Assembly: GCF_963675065.1 (NCBI RefSeq)
Contig: NZ_OY775905.1
Coordinates: forward strand, 496,001-560,000
Origin: an uncultured Draconibacterium sp.
GTDB taxonomy: Bacteria; Bacteroidota; Bacteroidia; Bacteroidales; Prolixibacteraceae
Length of the DNA: 64,000 nt
Reading direction: 5' to 3'
Shown in pieces: positions 17,822 through 25,610 of the stretch (positions are counted from its first letter, which is position 1; each line of letters starts with the position of its first letter). Below the pieces are notes generated by a model. The model was not told the origin of the DNA, did not search any database, and worked only from the letters and a program-made list of their open reading frames with translations. The translations under genes were made by a program, and so were the position numbers.

Positions 17822-19279
17822 TTAATTTTTTAGTCCAAAACAGTTCCTTACTTCTTCCCGGTCGTCAAAGTGATGTTTCACACCTTTCACTTCCTGGTAG
17901 TCTTCGTGCCCTTTTCCGGCAATGAGAATAATATCGCCCGGTTGTGCCAGCATCACCGCCGTTTTAATGGCATCGCGACGGCTAACAATCGACACCACTT
18001 TGTTTTTATATTGCGGTTCAACACCGGCTTCCATATCTTTTATGATGGCTTCCGGATCTTCGCTTCGTGGATTATCCGAGGTAAGAATTACTTTATCGCT
18101 GGCAGCCAAAGCTTCCTGTGCCATCTCCGGGCGTTTTGTTTTGTCGCGGTCGCCACCGGCGCCAACTACAGTTATCACCTGCTCGTTTCTTGTTCTGATT
18201 TCGGAGATTGCTGCCAACACATTTTTTAATGCATCGGGCGTATGTGCATAATCCACAATGGCGTATTTGCCATCTTCACTCCGAATGGTTTCGAAACGGC
18301 CCTGCACCGATTGTAAATTGCTGATAATGGTTAGCACCTCACCTTTATCCTGCTCCAACTCTACTGCTGTGCCATAAACAGCCAGCAGATTTGAAGCATT
18401 AAAAAGCCCAACAAATCGTGTCCAGATTTCCTGCCCGTCCATACTTAGCAACATGCCGTCAAAATGACTTTCCATCACTTTGCAGCGGTAATCGGCCATC
18501 GTACGATTGGAGTAGGTCAGTTTTCGTGCTTTGGTATTTTGAAGCATTACCAAACCATTTTTATCGTCGGCATTAACCAATGCAAAAGCATCTTTTGGCA
18601 AACCATCGAAAAAGGCTTTTTTTGCTTTTATGTATTCTGCAAAAGTTTTGTGGTAATCGAGGTGATCGTGGGTGATATTGGTAAAAATACCGCCCGCAAA
18701 TTGAATACCTGCAATACGTTGCTGATGAATAGCATGCGAACTCACTTCCATAAAACAGTACTCACAACCGGCTTCCACCATCTCAGCCATTAACTGCTGA
18801 ATCTTTAGCGAATCGGGTGTTGTATGCGAGGCAACCTCCTCTTTCTCGTTTATTTTGTATGAAATTGTTGAAAGCAGACCAACGTTGTAGCCCTGCAATC
18901 TGAAAAGCTTGTGCAGCAAGCTGGCAATACTGGTTTTTCCGTTTGTTCCGGTAACGCCAACCACTTTCATTTTTGATGATGGAGAGCCATAAAAAGCCGC
19001 AGCAATTTCTCCCAGAACTTTATTGGAATCTTCAACCTGGACATAGGTAACTTCAGGTTTTGTTTCTTCAGGAAGCTCTTCGCAAACAACTGTTGTTGCA
19101 CCTTTTTCAATTGCAGTATCGATAAATCGATGCCCGTCAACAGAAACACCTTTCTGCGCGACAAATAAATTATCCGGATTGATTTTCCTTGAGTCGAACT
19201 GAATGCCGGCAACCTCCTTATTGGTTTCGCCAATACATTCAATAATCCCTATATGTTCCAATAACTCTTTTAGTTTCAT
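17822..19279 (-). CDS. murE: UDP-MurNAc-tripeptide synthetase, meso-diaminopimelate type
   Basis: Adds the third residue of the stem peptide. The ATP loop GVTGTNGKTSIASLL and the domain 3 motif SDNPRSEDP are visible; DNPR is the signature for meso-diaminopimelate. The frame extends upstream to an ATG at 19336, but the ATG chosen here begins MKLKELLEH, the typical family N-terminus, and gives 485 aa. It lies between ftsI and mraY. Confidence 0.95.
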   Translation of the reverse strand: MKLKELLEHIGIIECIGETNKEVAGIQFDSRKINPDNLFVAQKGVSVDGHRFIDTAIEKGATTVVCEELPEETKPEVTYVQVEDSNKVLGEIAAAFYGSPSSKMKVVGVTGTNGKTSIASLLHKLFRLQGYNVGLLSTISYKINEKEEVASHTTPDSLKIQQLMAEMVEAGCEYCFMEVSSHAIHQQRIAGIQFAGGIFTNITHDHLDYHKTFAEYIKAKKAFFDGLPKDAFALVNADDKNGLVMLQNTKARKLTYSNRTMADYRCKVMESHFDGMLLSMDGQEIWTRFVGLFNASNLLAVYGTAVELEQDKGEVLTIISNLQSVQGRFETIRSEDGKYAIVDYAHTPDALKNVLAAISEIRTRNEQVITVVGAGGDRDKTKRPEMAQEALAASDKVILTSDNPRSEDPEAIIKDMEAGVEPQYKNKVVSIVSRRDAIKTAVMLAQPGDIILIAGKGHEDYQEVKGVKHHFDDREEVRNCFGLKN

Positions 19280-19371
19280 CTCATCATAATTGTCGACTCT
19301 CAAAGGCATTCGATGTAACTCGCTTATCACGTCCATCTTGTAAATGATATTTCGTACATGCTCGTTTCATC

Positions 19372-21471
19372 CTAACTTAATGAGAGATATACCGTTTGTC
19401 CCGGGCGATATGAACTACCGGGTTTCAACGATTGTTTTTTTACTTTTCCTATTCCGTTTATTTTCACTTTTAAACCTGCATTTTCCAGCAGAAAAATCGC
19501 GTTACTGGCGCCCATCCCAACTACATCGGGAACAGCATTTACCGGCACCACATTCTCTTCCAATACAATGGTACTATCCTGTGTATTCAGCGACACCATT
19601 CTTGAATCGGGCAATCCACGCAGATTTTTCAACTCCAGCTCTTCGGCCAAACGAAGAATATCGTCGCGCTGCCCGCTTTTTATCTGTGGGATGTCTTCTC
19701 CTTCATGATTATCATCTTCAGGAGTGGCATTCATAATCTGACTGGCATAAACTTTCTCCGAAATCTCTTTGAAAACGGGACCTGCTACAGCAGCACCATA
19801 AATCGAGTTCCGTGGCTTTTTAAAAGTTACAATCAAAGAATACATCGGATTGTCCGCAGGGAAGTACCCCACAAACGATGCGTAATAAGCCCCGTATTCG
19901 TAACCTTTACCATCCGAGCGGGCAACTCGCGCTGTTCCAGTTTTACCAGCCACTTTAAAATGTTCACCCTGAACACCGCGCCCGGTTCCGTTCTGACAAA
20001 CACCCTCGAGCATAGCCTGCGCTTTTCCAATGGTCTCTTTCGACACGATCATCGGATTCAGCAATTCAGGTTTAAATGTTTTCACCAGAGCTCCATTGTT
20101 ACGAATTTCTTTTACCAAACGTGGTTTTACCATGGCGCCGTCGTTGGCAACAGCATTGTAAAAGTTCAAAATCTGCAATGGCGTAAGACGTAAATCGTAA
20201 CCATACGACATACGACCTAAAGTGGTAGTACCCCACCAATCAGCATTTCCGGGGTACTTTATATAAGGTTGTCCTTCACCGGCCAATTCCAATCCCAAAG
20301 GTTTTTGAATTCCAAATCCGTAAATCCGGTCAACATAGTCTTTTGGATTGTTTGTATACTTGGACAATATCACTTTTGCCGTTCCGATATTCGATGACTG
20401 CTCAAGAATTTGTTTCACATTCACCTTACCACAAGCGTGGTCGTCGGTAATATTTTCCTGTGCCCAATAACCATTTCCGGTATCGAATACATCACTGGTG
20501 TCCACCACTCCGTCTTCCAGCGCCACCATCAGCGAAACCAGTTTGAAAGTGGACCCCGGCTCGTAACATCCACGATGTCCCAGTGCGTAATTATCTTTTT
20601 CGTAAAAACCGTCTTTAGTTTTGCCGAGGTTGGCAATCGCTTTGATCTCCCCTGTTTTTACTTCCATTAAAACGGCAGTTGCCCATTCCGGATTCGATTT
20701 AAGCGCCTGTTTATACAAAGCACTTTCGGTAATATCCTGCATTTTGACATCGATAGTTGTAATGATGTCCATTCCGTTTTGCGGCTCAATTTCGGTGCGG
20801 GTAACCCAACGACCGGAAAGATTTTGTTTATAGCTGATGCCATTTTCACCACGCAGGTACATTTCGTACGAACGTTCCAGGCCGTTGTAACCTACCGGAA
20901 CCGGAGTCAAGGCATTTTCTTTATTCAAACTTCCGATGGTTCGTTGCGCTAACATTCCCAGCGGATTAAGACGTTTATTCTCCTGTTCGATAATCAATCC
21001 ACCACCAAATCGTCCGCGGCGCAGAATCGGGAAGTTTTTAAATTCCTGTAATTGATTATAATCTATTTTTTCCGGCGTGAGCAGATAGCCGCGGTTTCTG
21101 TTTTTATAAGCAGACCGCAATCGCCTCGCATATTCACGTTTTGAAGCATCTTTATGAAAGCCAGACAAATACCAGGCTAATGAATCCACCTCATTATCGA
21201 ACACCTTTTTAACTCCTTCGGCCGCCAAATCGATGCGGATTTTATACCCCGGAACCGACGTAGCCAAAACACTTCCATCGTCGGCACATATCGTTCCCCG
21301 AACCGGAGGAATGATAACGGTATTATTCGTCAGGTTTTTCTCAATTTTCTGCCAACGTTCGTTTTTAATTTGCTGAACAGAAACAAGCTTCACCACAACA
21401 TAAGCTCCGAACAACGTCAACACGAAGTAAACAATTGCAATACGCGACAATATGGTTTTTCGAATCCCCAC
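19372..21471 (-). CDS. ftsI: Septal transpeptidase FtsI (class B PBP) with PASTA domain
   Basis: Cross-links septal peptidoglycan. One membrane segment (about 9-30) precedes a pedestal domain and the transpeptidase with its three motifs: STFK with nucleophile Ser307, SSN (359-361) and KTGT (510-513). The last 60 residues form a PASTA domain beginning VPDVVGMGASNA, a usual addition in this phylum. The start is GTG and shares one base with the ftsL stop (TAGTG), so the two are probably coupled. Confidence 0.95.
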   Translation of the reverse strand: MGIRKTILSRIAIVYFVLTLFGAYVVVKLVSVQQIKNERWQKIEKNLTNNTVIIPPVRGTICADDGSVLATSVPGYKIRIDLAAEGVKKVFDNEVDSLAWYLSGFHKDASKREYARRLRSAYKNRNRGYLLTPEKIDYNQLQEFKNFPILRRGRFGGGLIIEQENKRLNPLGMLAQRTIGSLNKENALTPVPVGYNGLERSYEMYLRGENGISYKQNLSGRWVTRTEIEPQNGMDIITTIDVKMQDITESALYKQALKSNPEWATAVLMEVKTGEIKAIANLGKTKDGFYEKDNYALGHRGCYEPGSTFKLVSLMVALEDGVVDTSDVFDTGNGYWAQENITDDHACGKVNVKQILEQSSNIGTAKVILSKYTNNPKDYVDRIYGFGIQKPLGLELAGEGQPYIKYPGNADWWGTTTLGRMSYGYDLRLTPLQILNFYNAVANDGAMVKPRLVKEIRNNGALVKTFKPELLNPMIVSKETIGKAQAMLEGVCQNGTGRGVQGEHFKVAGKTGTARVARSDGKGYEYGAYYASFVGYFPADNPMYSLIVTFKKPRNSIYGAAVAGPVFKEISEKVYASQIMNATPEDDNHEGEDIPQIKSGQRDDILRLAEELELKNLRGLPDSRMVSLNTQDSTIVLEENVVPVNAVPDVVGMGASNAIFLLENAGLKVKINGIGKVKKQSLKPGSSYRPGQTVYLSLS

Positions 21472-21821
21472 TAATCTTCTTTTTCAACCGTTATTTTTTG
21501 CGGAGGACGCATTGGCTCCTGTAAACCAATTCCGGCCTCTTCAACTCGTTTTGCTACTTCCGACGGACGGCTGGCGTCCATCAATTTGGCAGAAAGCGTC
21601 ACCGATTCTGATCGCAACTCTTCCAATTCGTCCTGCAACACTACAATCTCGCGCAGTGTACTTTCCGACCAGTTACGATTGGCAATCAGCAGCAAGCCCA
21701 GAACCGCCAGAAATCCTACAAACGGCATCTGCTTCAAAGTGCGCTCATCAGTAAGGATGGTCCCTCCGATAAAGGATTTCATCCCAGCGCGTTTTCTTGT
21801 ATTTTTATTTTGCTCTGCCAT
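21471..21821 (-). CDS. ftsL: FtsL-like cell division protein
   Basis: A 116-aa bitopic protein: a basic cytoplasmic end, a membrane segment around residues 33-50 (FVGFLAVLGLLLIANRN) and a leucine-zipper-like coiled coil (about 55-100). This topology and the position between rsmH and ftsI match FtsL, which recruits FtsW/FtsI together with FtsQ. Sequence alone would not be decisive. It starts 2 bp after rsmH. Confidence 0.85.
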   Translation of the reverse strand: MAEQNKNTRKRAGMKSFIGGTILTDERTLKQMPFVGFLAVLGLLLIANRNWSESTLREIVVLQDELEELRSESVTLSAKLMDASRPSEVAKRVEEAGIGLQEPMRPPQKITVEKED

Positions 21822-21823
21822 CG

Positions 21824-22729
21824 TTAAATTCGTTCTGCTATTCTCAGTTTTGCACTTCTCGATCGCGGATTTGCCTCCAGCTCCTCTTCTCCGGCAACAA
21901 TCACTTTTCTGTTAATTATTTTGAAAGGCGACTGCACATTTCCGTAAAAGTCTTTCTCGATCTTTCCTTCAAAATTTCCCGACCTCATGAAATTCTTGCA
22001 CAGGCGATCTTCCAAACTGTGATAAGTAAGAATTACCAGACGACCGCCGGGTTTTAGAATATCGAGCGAAGTAGCCAGAAATTCGCGCAAAGCCTCCATT
22101 TCTTCATTCACCTCAATACGCAAGGCCTGAAAAACCTGCGCTAAATATTTGTTTTCGATTGCTTTTGGAGCGCACGATGATGCGATTTCTTTCAAGCGAG
22201 TAGTGGTTGTAATCGGGGCTTCGCTTCTGGCCTTTACGATTTGTGCAACCAGTTTCCGGGCATTTTTAATTTCGCCATACATTCGAAAAATCTGGAAGAG
22301 CCGGCTTTCGTCATATCCATTTACCACTTTTGCGGCATCGAGATCTGCTTCGCGATTCATGCGCATATCCAGTGCGGCATCAAAACGAAATGAAAAACCG
22401 CGGTCGGCTTCATCAAACTCGTGCGACGAAACGCCAAGATCGGCAAAAACCGCATCCACCTGCTCAACATCGTAGTATTGAAGAAAATTACGGACGTAAC
22501 GAAAGTTATGACGAATAAAAAAAAGCCGGTCATCCTCTATGGCATTCCCGGCAGCGTCTTCATCCTGATCGAAAGCAAACAAACGACCACCACTGTCAAG
22601 TGCATTTAATATCATTGCCGAATGACCGCCACCTCCAAAAGTAGCATCGACAACACTGGCTTCGGGATGCAGTTTCATCCCCTCGATACTTTCGGCTGCC
22701 AAAACCGGTATGTGATAAACTTCAGACAT
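21824..22729 (-). CDS. rsmH: 16S rRNA (cytosine1402-N4)-methyltransferase
   Basis: Methylates N4 of C1402 in 16S rRNA using SAM. The SAM loop VVDATFGGGGHSAMIL is near residues 26-41, and the late block ILTYHSLEDRLCKNFMR is diagnostic. At 301 aa the length is standard. It begins 5 bp after mraZ, the universal order at the head of dcw clusters. Confidence 0.96.
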   Translation of the reverse strand: MSEVYHIPVLAAESIEGMKLHPEASVVDATFGGGGHSAMILNALDSGGRLFAFDQDEDAAGNAIEDDRLFFIRHNFRYVRNFLQYYDVEQVDAVFADLGVSSHEFDEADRGFSFRFDAALDMRMNREADLDAAKVVNGYDESRLFQIFRMYGEIKNARKLVAQIVKARSEAPITTTTRLKEIASSCAPKAIENKYLAQVFQALRIEVNEEMEALREFLATSLDILKPGGRLVILTYHSLEDRLCKNFMRSGNFEGKIEKDFYGNVQSPFKIINRKVIVAGEEELEANPRSRSAKLRIAERI

Positions 22730-22734
22730 CTTCC

Positions 22735-23181
22735 CTATAAATCAAATTCTCTCAACATGTCCAGATAAGCATCATCAGATATATCGTCAGCTTCTGCCAC
22801 GATTTCGTTGCTCAGGCTAATCGAGGCGCCCATTCCCAGGAATGTCACCTTGCCCTCCAGGTTCGCGTACTTTAAATATTCATCAGGAATATTTATCCGA
22901 CCGTTTGCGGCGAGGCTTACCGGAGCAAAATTCCGGAAATACTGACGCAAAGCTGCAAAATGCGCAGGATTGGTACTGGCGCGTACTTTCGCCTGAAACT
23001 TCTCCACTTTTTCCTGCCACACCTCCATCGGATGTATATCAAGGCATTTTCCCAGTCGGTTCTTCTCCAGAACAACCTGATCAGGAATATTCTCGCCCAT
23101 CGACTTCTTAAAAGCCGACGGAAGAACCACCCGCCCTTTGTCGTCGATGGTAGCCTGATATGTTCCTGCGAAAAATGCCAT
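22735..23181 (-). CDS. mraZ: Transcriptional regulator MraZ
   Basis: Two tandem SpoVT/AbrB-like DNA-binding halves: DDKGRVVLPSAFKKSM near residues 13-28 and ANGRINIPDEYLKYAN in the second half. MraZ forms ring-shaped multimers that bind direct repeats in front of its own gene and generally repress the dcw operon. Four 10-bp-spaced repeats stand directly upstream here, consistent with autoregulation. Confidence 0.95.
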   Translation of the reverse strand: MAFFAGTYQATIDDKGRVVLPSAFKKSMGENIPDQVVLEKNRLGKCLDIHPMEVWQEKVEKFQAKVRASTNPAHFAALRQYFRNFAPVSLAANGRINIPDEYLKYANLEGKVTFLGMGASISLSNEIVAEADDISDDAYLDMLREFDL

Positions 23182-23203
23182 AAATTCCTAAATGTCTTTT
23201 TAT

Positions 23204-23211
23204 CAAGTGTA
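23204..23211 (-). promoter_or_regulatory. Putative promoter -7 element of the dcw operon
   Basis: On the minus strand TACACTTG differs from TAnnTTTG at one base and lies 22 bp before the mraZ ATG. The repeat array begins 13 bp further upstream, over the region where the -33 element would be. Confidence 0.45.
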
Positions 23212-23220
23212 AAAATACAA

Positions 23221-23260
23221 TTTTATTCCATTCTGTGCCATATTATTCCATTTCATTCCA
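23221..23260 (-). promoter_or_regulatory. Putative MraZ operator: four direct repeats with 10-bp period
   Basis: Read on the minus strand, TGGAAT, TGGAAT, TGGCAC and TGGAAT start exactly 10 bp apart, at 23260, 23250, 23240 and 23230. The consensus is TGGAATnAnA. E. coli MraZ binds TGGGN repeats with the same period; the repeat number and third-to-fifth bases differ. The position over the promoter fits repression. Confidence 0.75.
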
Positions 23261-23559
23261 CCCTACATTTTGTGCATTTTGTTAATAACCCAATGGCAAA
23301 ATGTTCAAAACCTGTTAAATCCTGTTGAAAACCCAACTCCGGCTGCTGAAATCCAGCGTTTTACAAACCCGCAAACACAACCAACACATCGTTAATAACT
23401 CGTTTTCCGTCAATATTTATTTTATTGAAGAAGACTACATTATGAGAGCATCTGCCATACAAAAGGCAAATGAAGAGAAAGGCTGAATAAAGGATCTGCA
23501 TGATGACATTTTCCAGATTAAGCAATTTTTAGTTAATTGCCGCTGCAAATAAACCAGAA
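23261..23559. other. Intergenic region between mraZ and the acyltransferase gene
   Basis: No supported gene. A short frame beginning at ATG 23442 reads 14 codons to TGA and then stays open for 21 more codons to TAA at 23552; it could be a degraded small gene or chance. No terminator or clear TAnnTTTG element was found for the rightward gene. Confidence 0.4.
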
Positions 23560-24411
23560 ATGACTACAGAGAATAGCACAAAAAGCTACAAGCTAATTCG
23601 GATAAGAGAGGTATTTGCCGCCAAAAGTCCGGGATTGGCAAAATTCATCCCGGGATTTGTATATCGTTGGTTAAACAACATTCTACATCTCGACGAGGTG
23701 AATTCGTTCCTTGAAAAGTACGGACACCTGAAAGGAGTCGAATTTGTAGATAAAGTGGTTGAGGAATTTAATGTTCACGAATTCGTTCACAACATCGATA
23801 ATATCCCTGAATCAGGGCGGCACATTATTGTCAGCAACCACCCGTTAGGCGGTTTCGACGGAATGTTACTGATGAAAAATATTGAAGCACGTTTGGGGAC
23901 TTTCAAGTTTTTATCCAACGATATTTTACTTAATATTCCACAGTTAAAACCGGTTTTTGTGCCGATAAACAAACACGGTGGGCATGCCCGCGAAGCTGCA
24001 AAATTACTTTCAGAATGCTACAACTCGGAGGATCAGATATTAATCTTCCCATCGGGGCTGGCATCACGAAAAATAAAAGGAAAAATTGTTGACCTGGAGT
24101 GGAAAAAGCATTTTATCAGCAAAGCAATTAAGCACAAACGAGACGTAATTCCGGTTTTTATAAGTGGTAGAAACTCGAATCGTTTTTATCGCATTGCCAA
24201 AATCCGTAAGTTTCTTAAGTTGAAATGGAACCTGGAAATGTTTTTTCTACCGGACGAAACCATAAAACACAAAAACACTGATGTACATCTCTATTTTGGG
24301 AAACCGATTCCGTATACCACTTTTGACAAGTCAAAAACGCAACGGGAATGGGCCGAGTGGGTAAAAAACGAGGTGTACAAATTAAAAGAAAGTTCTGATT
24401 CAGTAAATTAA
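23560..24411 (+). CDS. PlsC-superfamily O-acyltransferase, GlsA/OlsA-like
   Basis: A 283-aa acyltransferase. The catalytic block is SNHPLGGFDG (His94, Asp100), one residue longer than the classic HX4D spacing, and IFPSGLASRK replaces FPEGT. This variant is typical of a Bacteroidetes group annotated as glycerol or hemolysin-like acyltransferase. Together with the following GNAT protein it resembles the GlsA/GlsB pair that makes glycine lipids in Bacteroides, where the GNAT enzyme N-acylates glycine and the PlsC-type enzyme adds the second, ester-linked chain. The function is inferred from this pairing. Confidence 0.82.
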   Translation: MTTENSTKSYKLIRIREVFAAKSPGLAKFIPGFVYRWLNNILHLDEVNSFLEKYGHLKGVEFVDKVVEEFNVHEFVHNIDNIPESGRHIIVSNHPLGGFDGMLLMKNIEARLGTFKFLSNDILLNIPQLKPVFVPINKHGGHAREAAKLLSECYNSEDQILIFPSGLASRKIKGKIVDLEWKKHFISKAIKHKRDVIPVFISGRNSNRFYRIAKIRKFLKLKWNLEMFFLPDETIKHKNTDVHLYFGKPIPYTTFDKSKTQREWAEWVKNEVYKLKESSDSVN

Positions 24412-24445
24412 ACAGCATTATCGAACTGCATTCACATGATTTTTT

Positions 24446-24453
24446 TAATTTTG
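24446..24453 (+). promoter_or_regulatory. Promoter -7 element before the GlsB-like gene
   Basis: TAATTTTG matches TAnnTTTG exactly. It is 126 bp before the chosen ATG, so the leader would be about 120 nt; no -33 TTG is seen at the usual distance. Confidence 0.4.
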
Positions 24454-24578
24454 TATTCCAATTTTCAAAAGAAAGGGAACTCGAAACAAGTAAGTAGAAT
24501 TAGCGCAATGTCAATGAGACACATATTTCCGCACCCTGTTTCGGGAGTTTGGGGACACAGACAGATAAAAAGATTCAA

Positions 24579-25538
24579 ATGAAGGACATAATAGCACCTA
24601 TAGCAAGAGAAGAAATTTATGCTGAGCTAACGCCTGAAAAATTACTTCGCAAAACCAACAAAGGTGGTAACGAAATATATATTGTAACAGCACACGACTC
24701 ACCTGCAATTATGCACGAGTTGGGCCGCTTACGCGAAATCACTTTCAGAGATGCAGGTGGCGGCACCGGTAAAGAAACAGATATTGATAGTTACGATACG
24801 GCAGCAAATCCATACAAACAACTGATTGTTTGGGATCCGGATGCAAAAGAAATATTAGGTGGCTACCGTTATGTAATATGTGCCGATGCTCCGCGCGATG
24901 AAAATGGCGAAATAAAATTGGCCACATCCCGGGTTTTTCACTTTTCTAAAGAATTTGAAGCGAACTACCTGCCCTACACCCTTGAGCTGGGACGCTCGTT
25001 TGTACAACCTGCGTACCAATCGAGCAAGGCCGGCGCCAAAGCACTTTTTGCCCTCGACAACCTTTGGGATGGACTGGGAGCTCTTACCGTTGATCATCCG
25101 GAAATAAAATATTTCTTTGGAAAAATAACGATGTACCAGCATTTTCACAGCGAAGCCCGCAACTTGATTCAGTATTTCTTTAAAAAATATTTCCGCGACA
25201 AGGAAAATCTTGTATACCCGCTAAATCCTGTTGAATTCAACATCGACATGGATGCTATGAAAAAACTATTTATTGGCCCGGAATACAAGGATGACTACAA
25301 AATTCTGGTACAAAACGTACGGACATTTGGCGAAAATATTCCTCCACTGGTTAATGCTTACATGAACCTTTCACCATCGATGAAAACCTTTGGAACGATT
25401 AAAAACGAGGTGTTTGGAAATGTACTTGAAACCGGAATTATTTTAACGATTAAAGATATATACGAGGTTAAGGTTGATCGCCACATTGAAACTTACATAA
25501 AAGGCAAGGAAGACGATGAATGGCCTACGGTTGAATAA
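24579..25538 (+). CDS. GNAT-fold N-acyltransferase, GlsB/OlsB-like
   Basis: A 319-aa protein of the hemolysin/OlsB-like acyl-ACP N-acyltransferase group, longer than ordinary GNATs. The core includes ILGGYRYVICADAP, a Ser/Arg strand ATSRVFHFS and TLELGRSFVQPAYQ, which is characteristic of OlsB/GlsB relatives. Its likely reaction is N-acylation of an amino acid (glycine in Bacteroides) as the first step of an aminolipid. A TTG at 24549 in the same frame would add ten residues; the ATG is preferred. A terminator shared with the convergent gene follows. Confidence 0.82.
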   Translation: MKDIIAPIAREEIYAELTPEKLLRKTNKGGNEIYIVTAHDSPAIMHELGRLREITFRDAGGGTGKETDIDSYDTAANPYKQLIVWDPDAKEILGGYRYVICADAPRDENGEIKLATSRVFHFSKEFEANYLPYTLELGRSFVQPAYQSSKAGAKALFALDNLWDGLGALTVDHPEIKYFFGKITMYQHFHSEARNLIQYFFKKYFRDKENLVYPLNPVEFNIDMDAMKKLFIGPEYKDDYKILVQNVRTFGENIPPLVNAYMNLSPSMKTFGTIKNEVFGNVLETGIILTIKDIYEVKVDRHIETYIKGKEDDEWPTVE

Positions 25539-25556
25539 AATATAGCCTACAAATAA

Positions 25557-25596
25557 AATGGCCCGATACTTTTAAAGTACCGGGCCATTTTTTTAT
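25557..25596. terminator. Bidirectional terminator between convergent genes
   Basis: AATGGCCCG-A-TACTTT pairs with AAAGTA-C-CGGGCCATT (one mismatch, 2-nt loop), with A run on the left and T run on the right. It serves the GlsB-like gene and the PurF-like gene. Confidence 0.92.
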
Positions 25597-25610
25597 CTCT
25601 TAATCCAGAA

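Noticed and set aside
23261..23559. Replication origin or DnaA-box cluster in the region with repeated TGTTnnA-like words
   Set aside because: No TTATnCACA-type boxes could be found; the similar words are simple AT-rich repetition.
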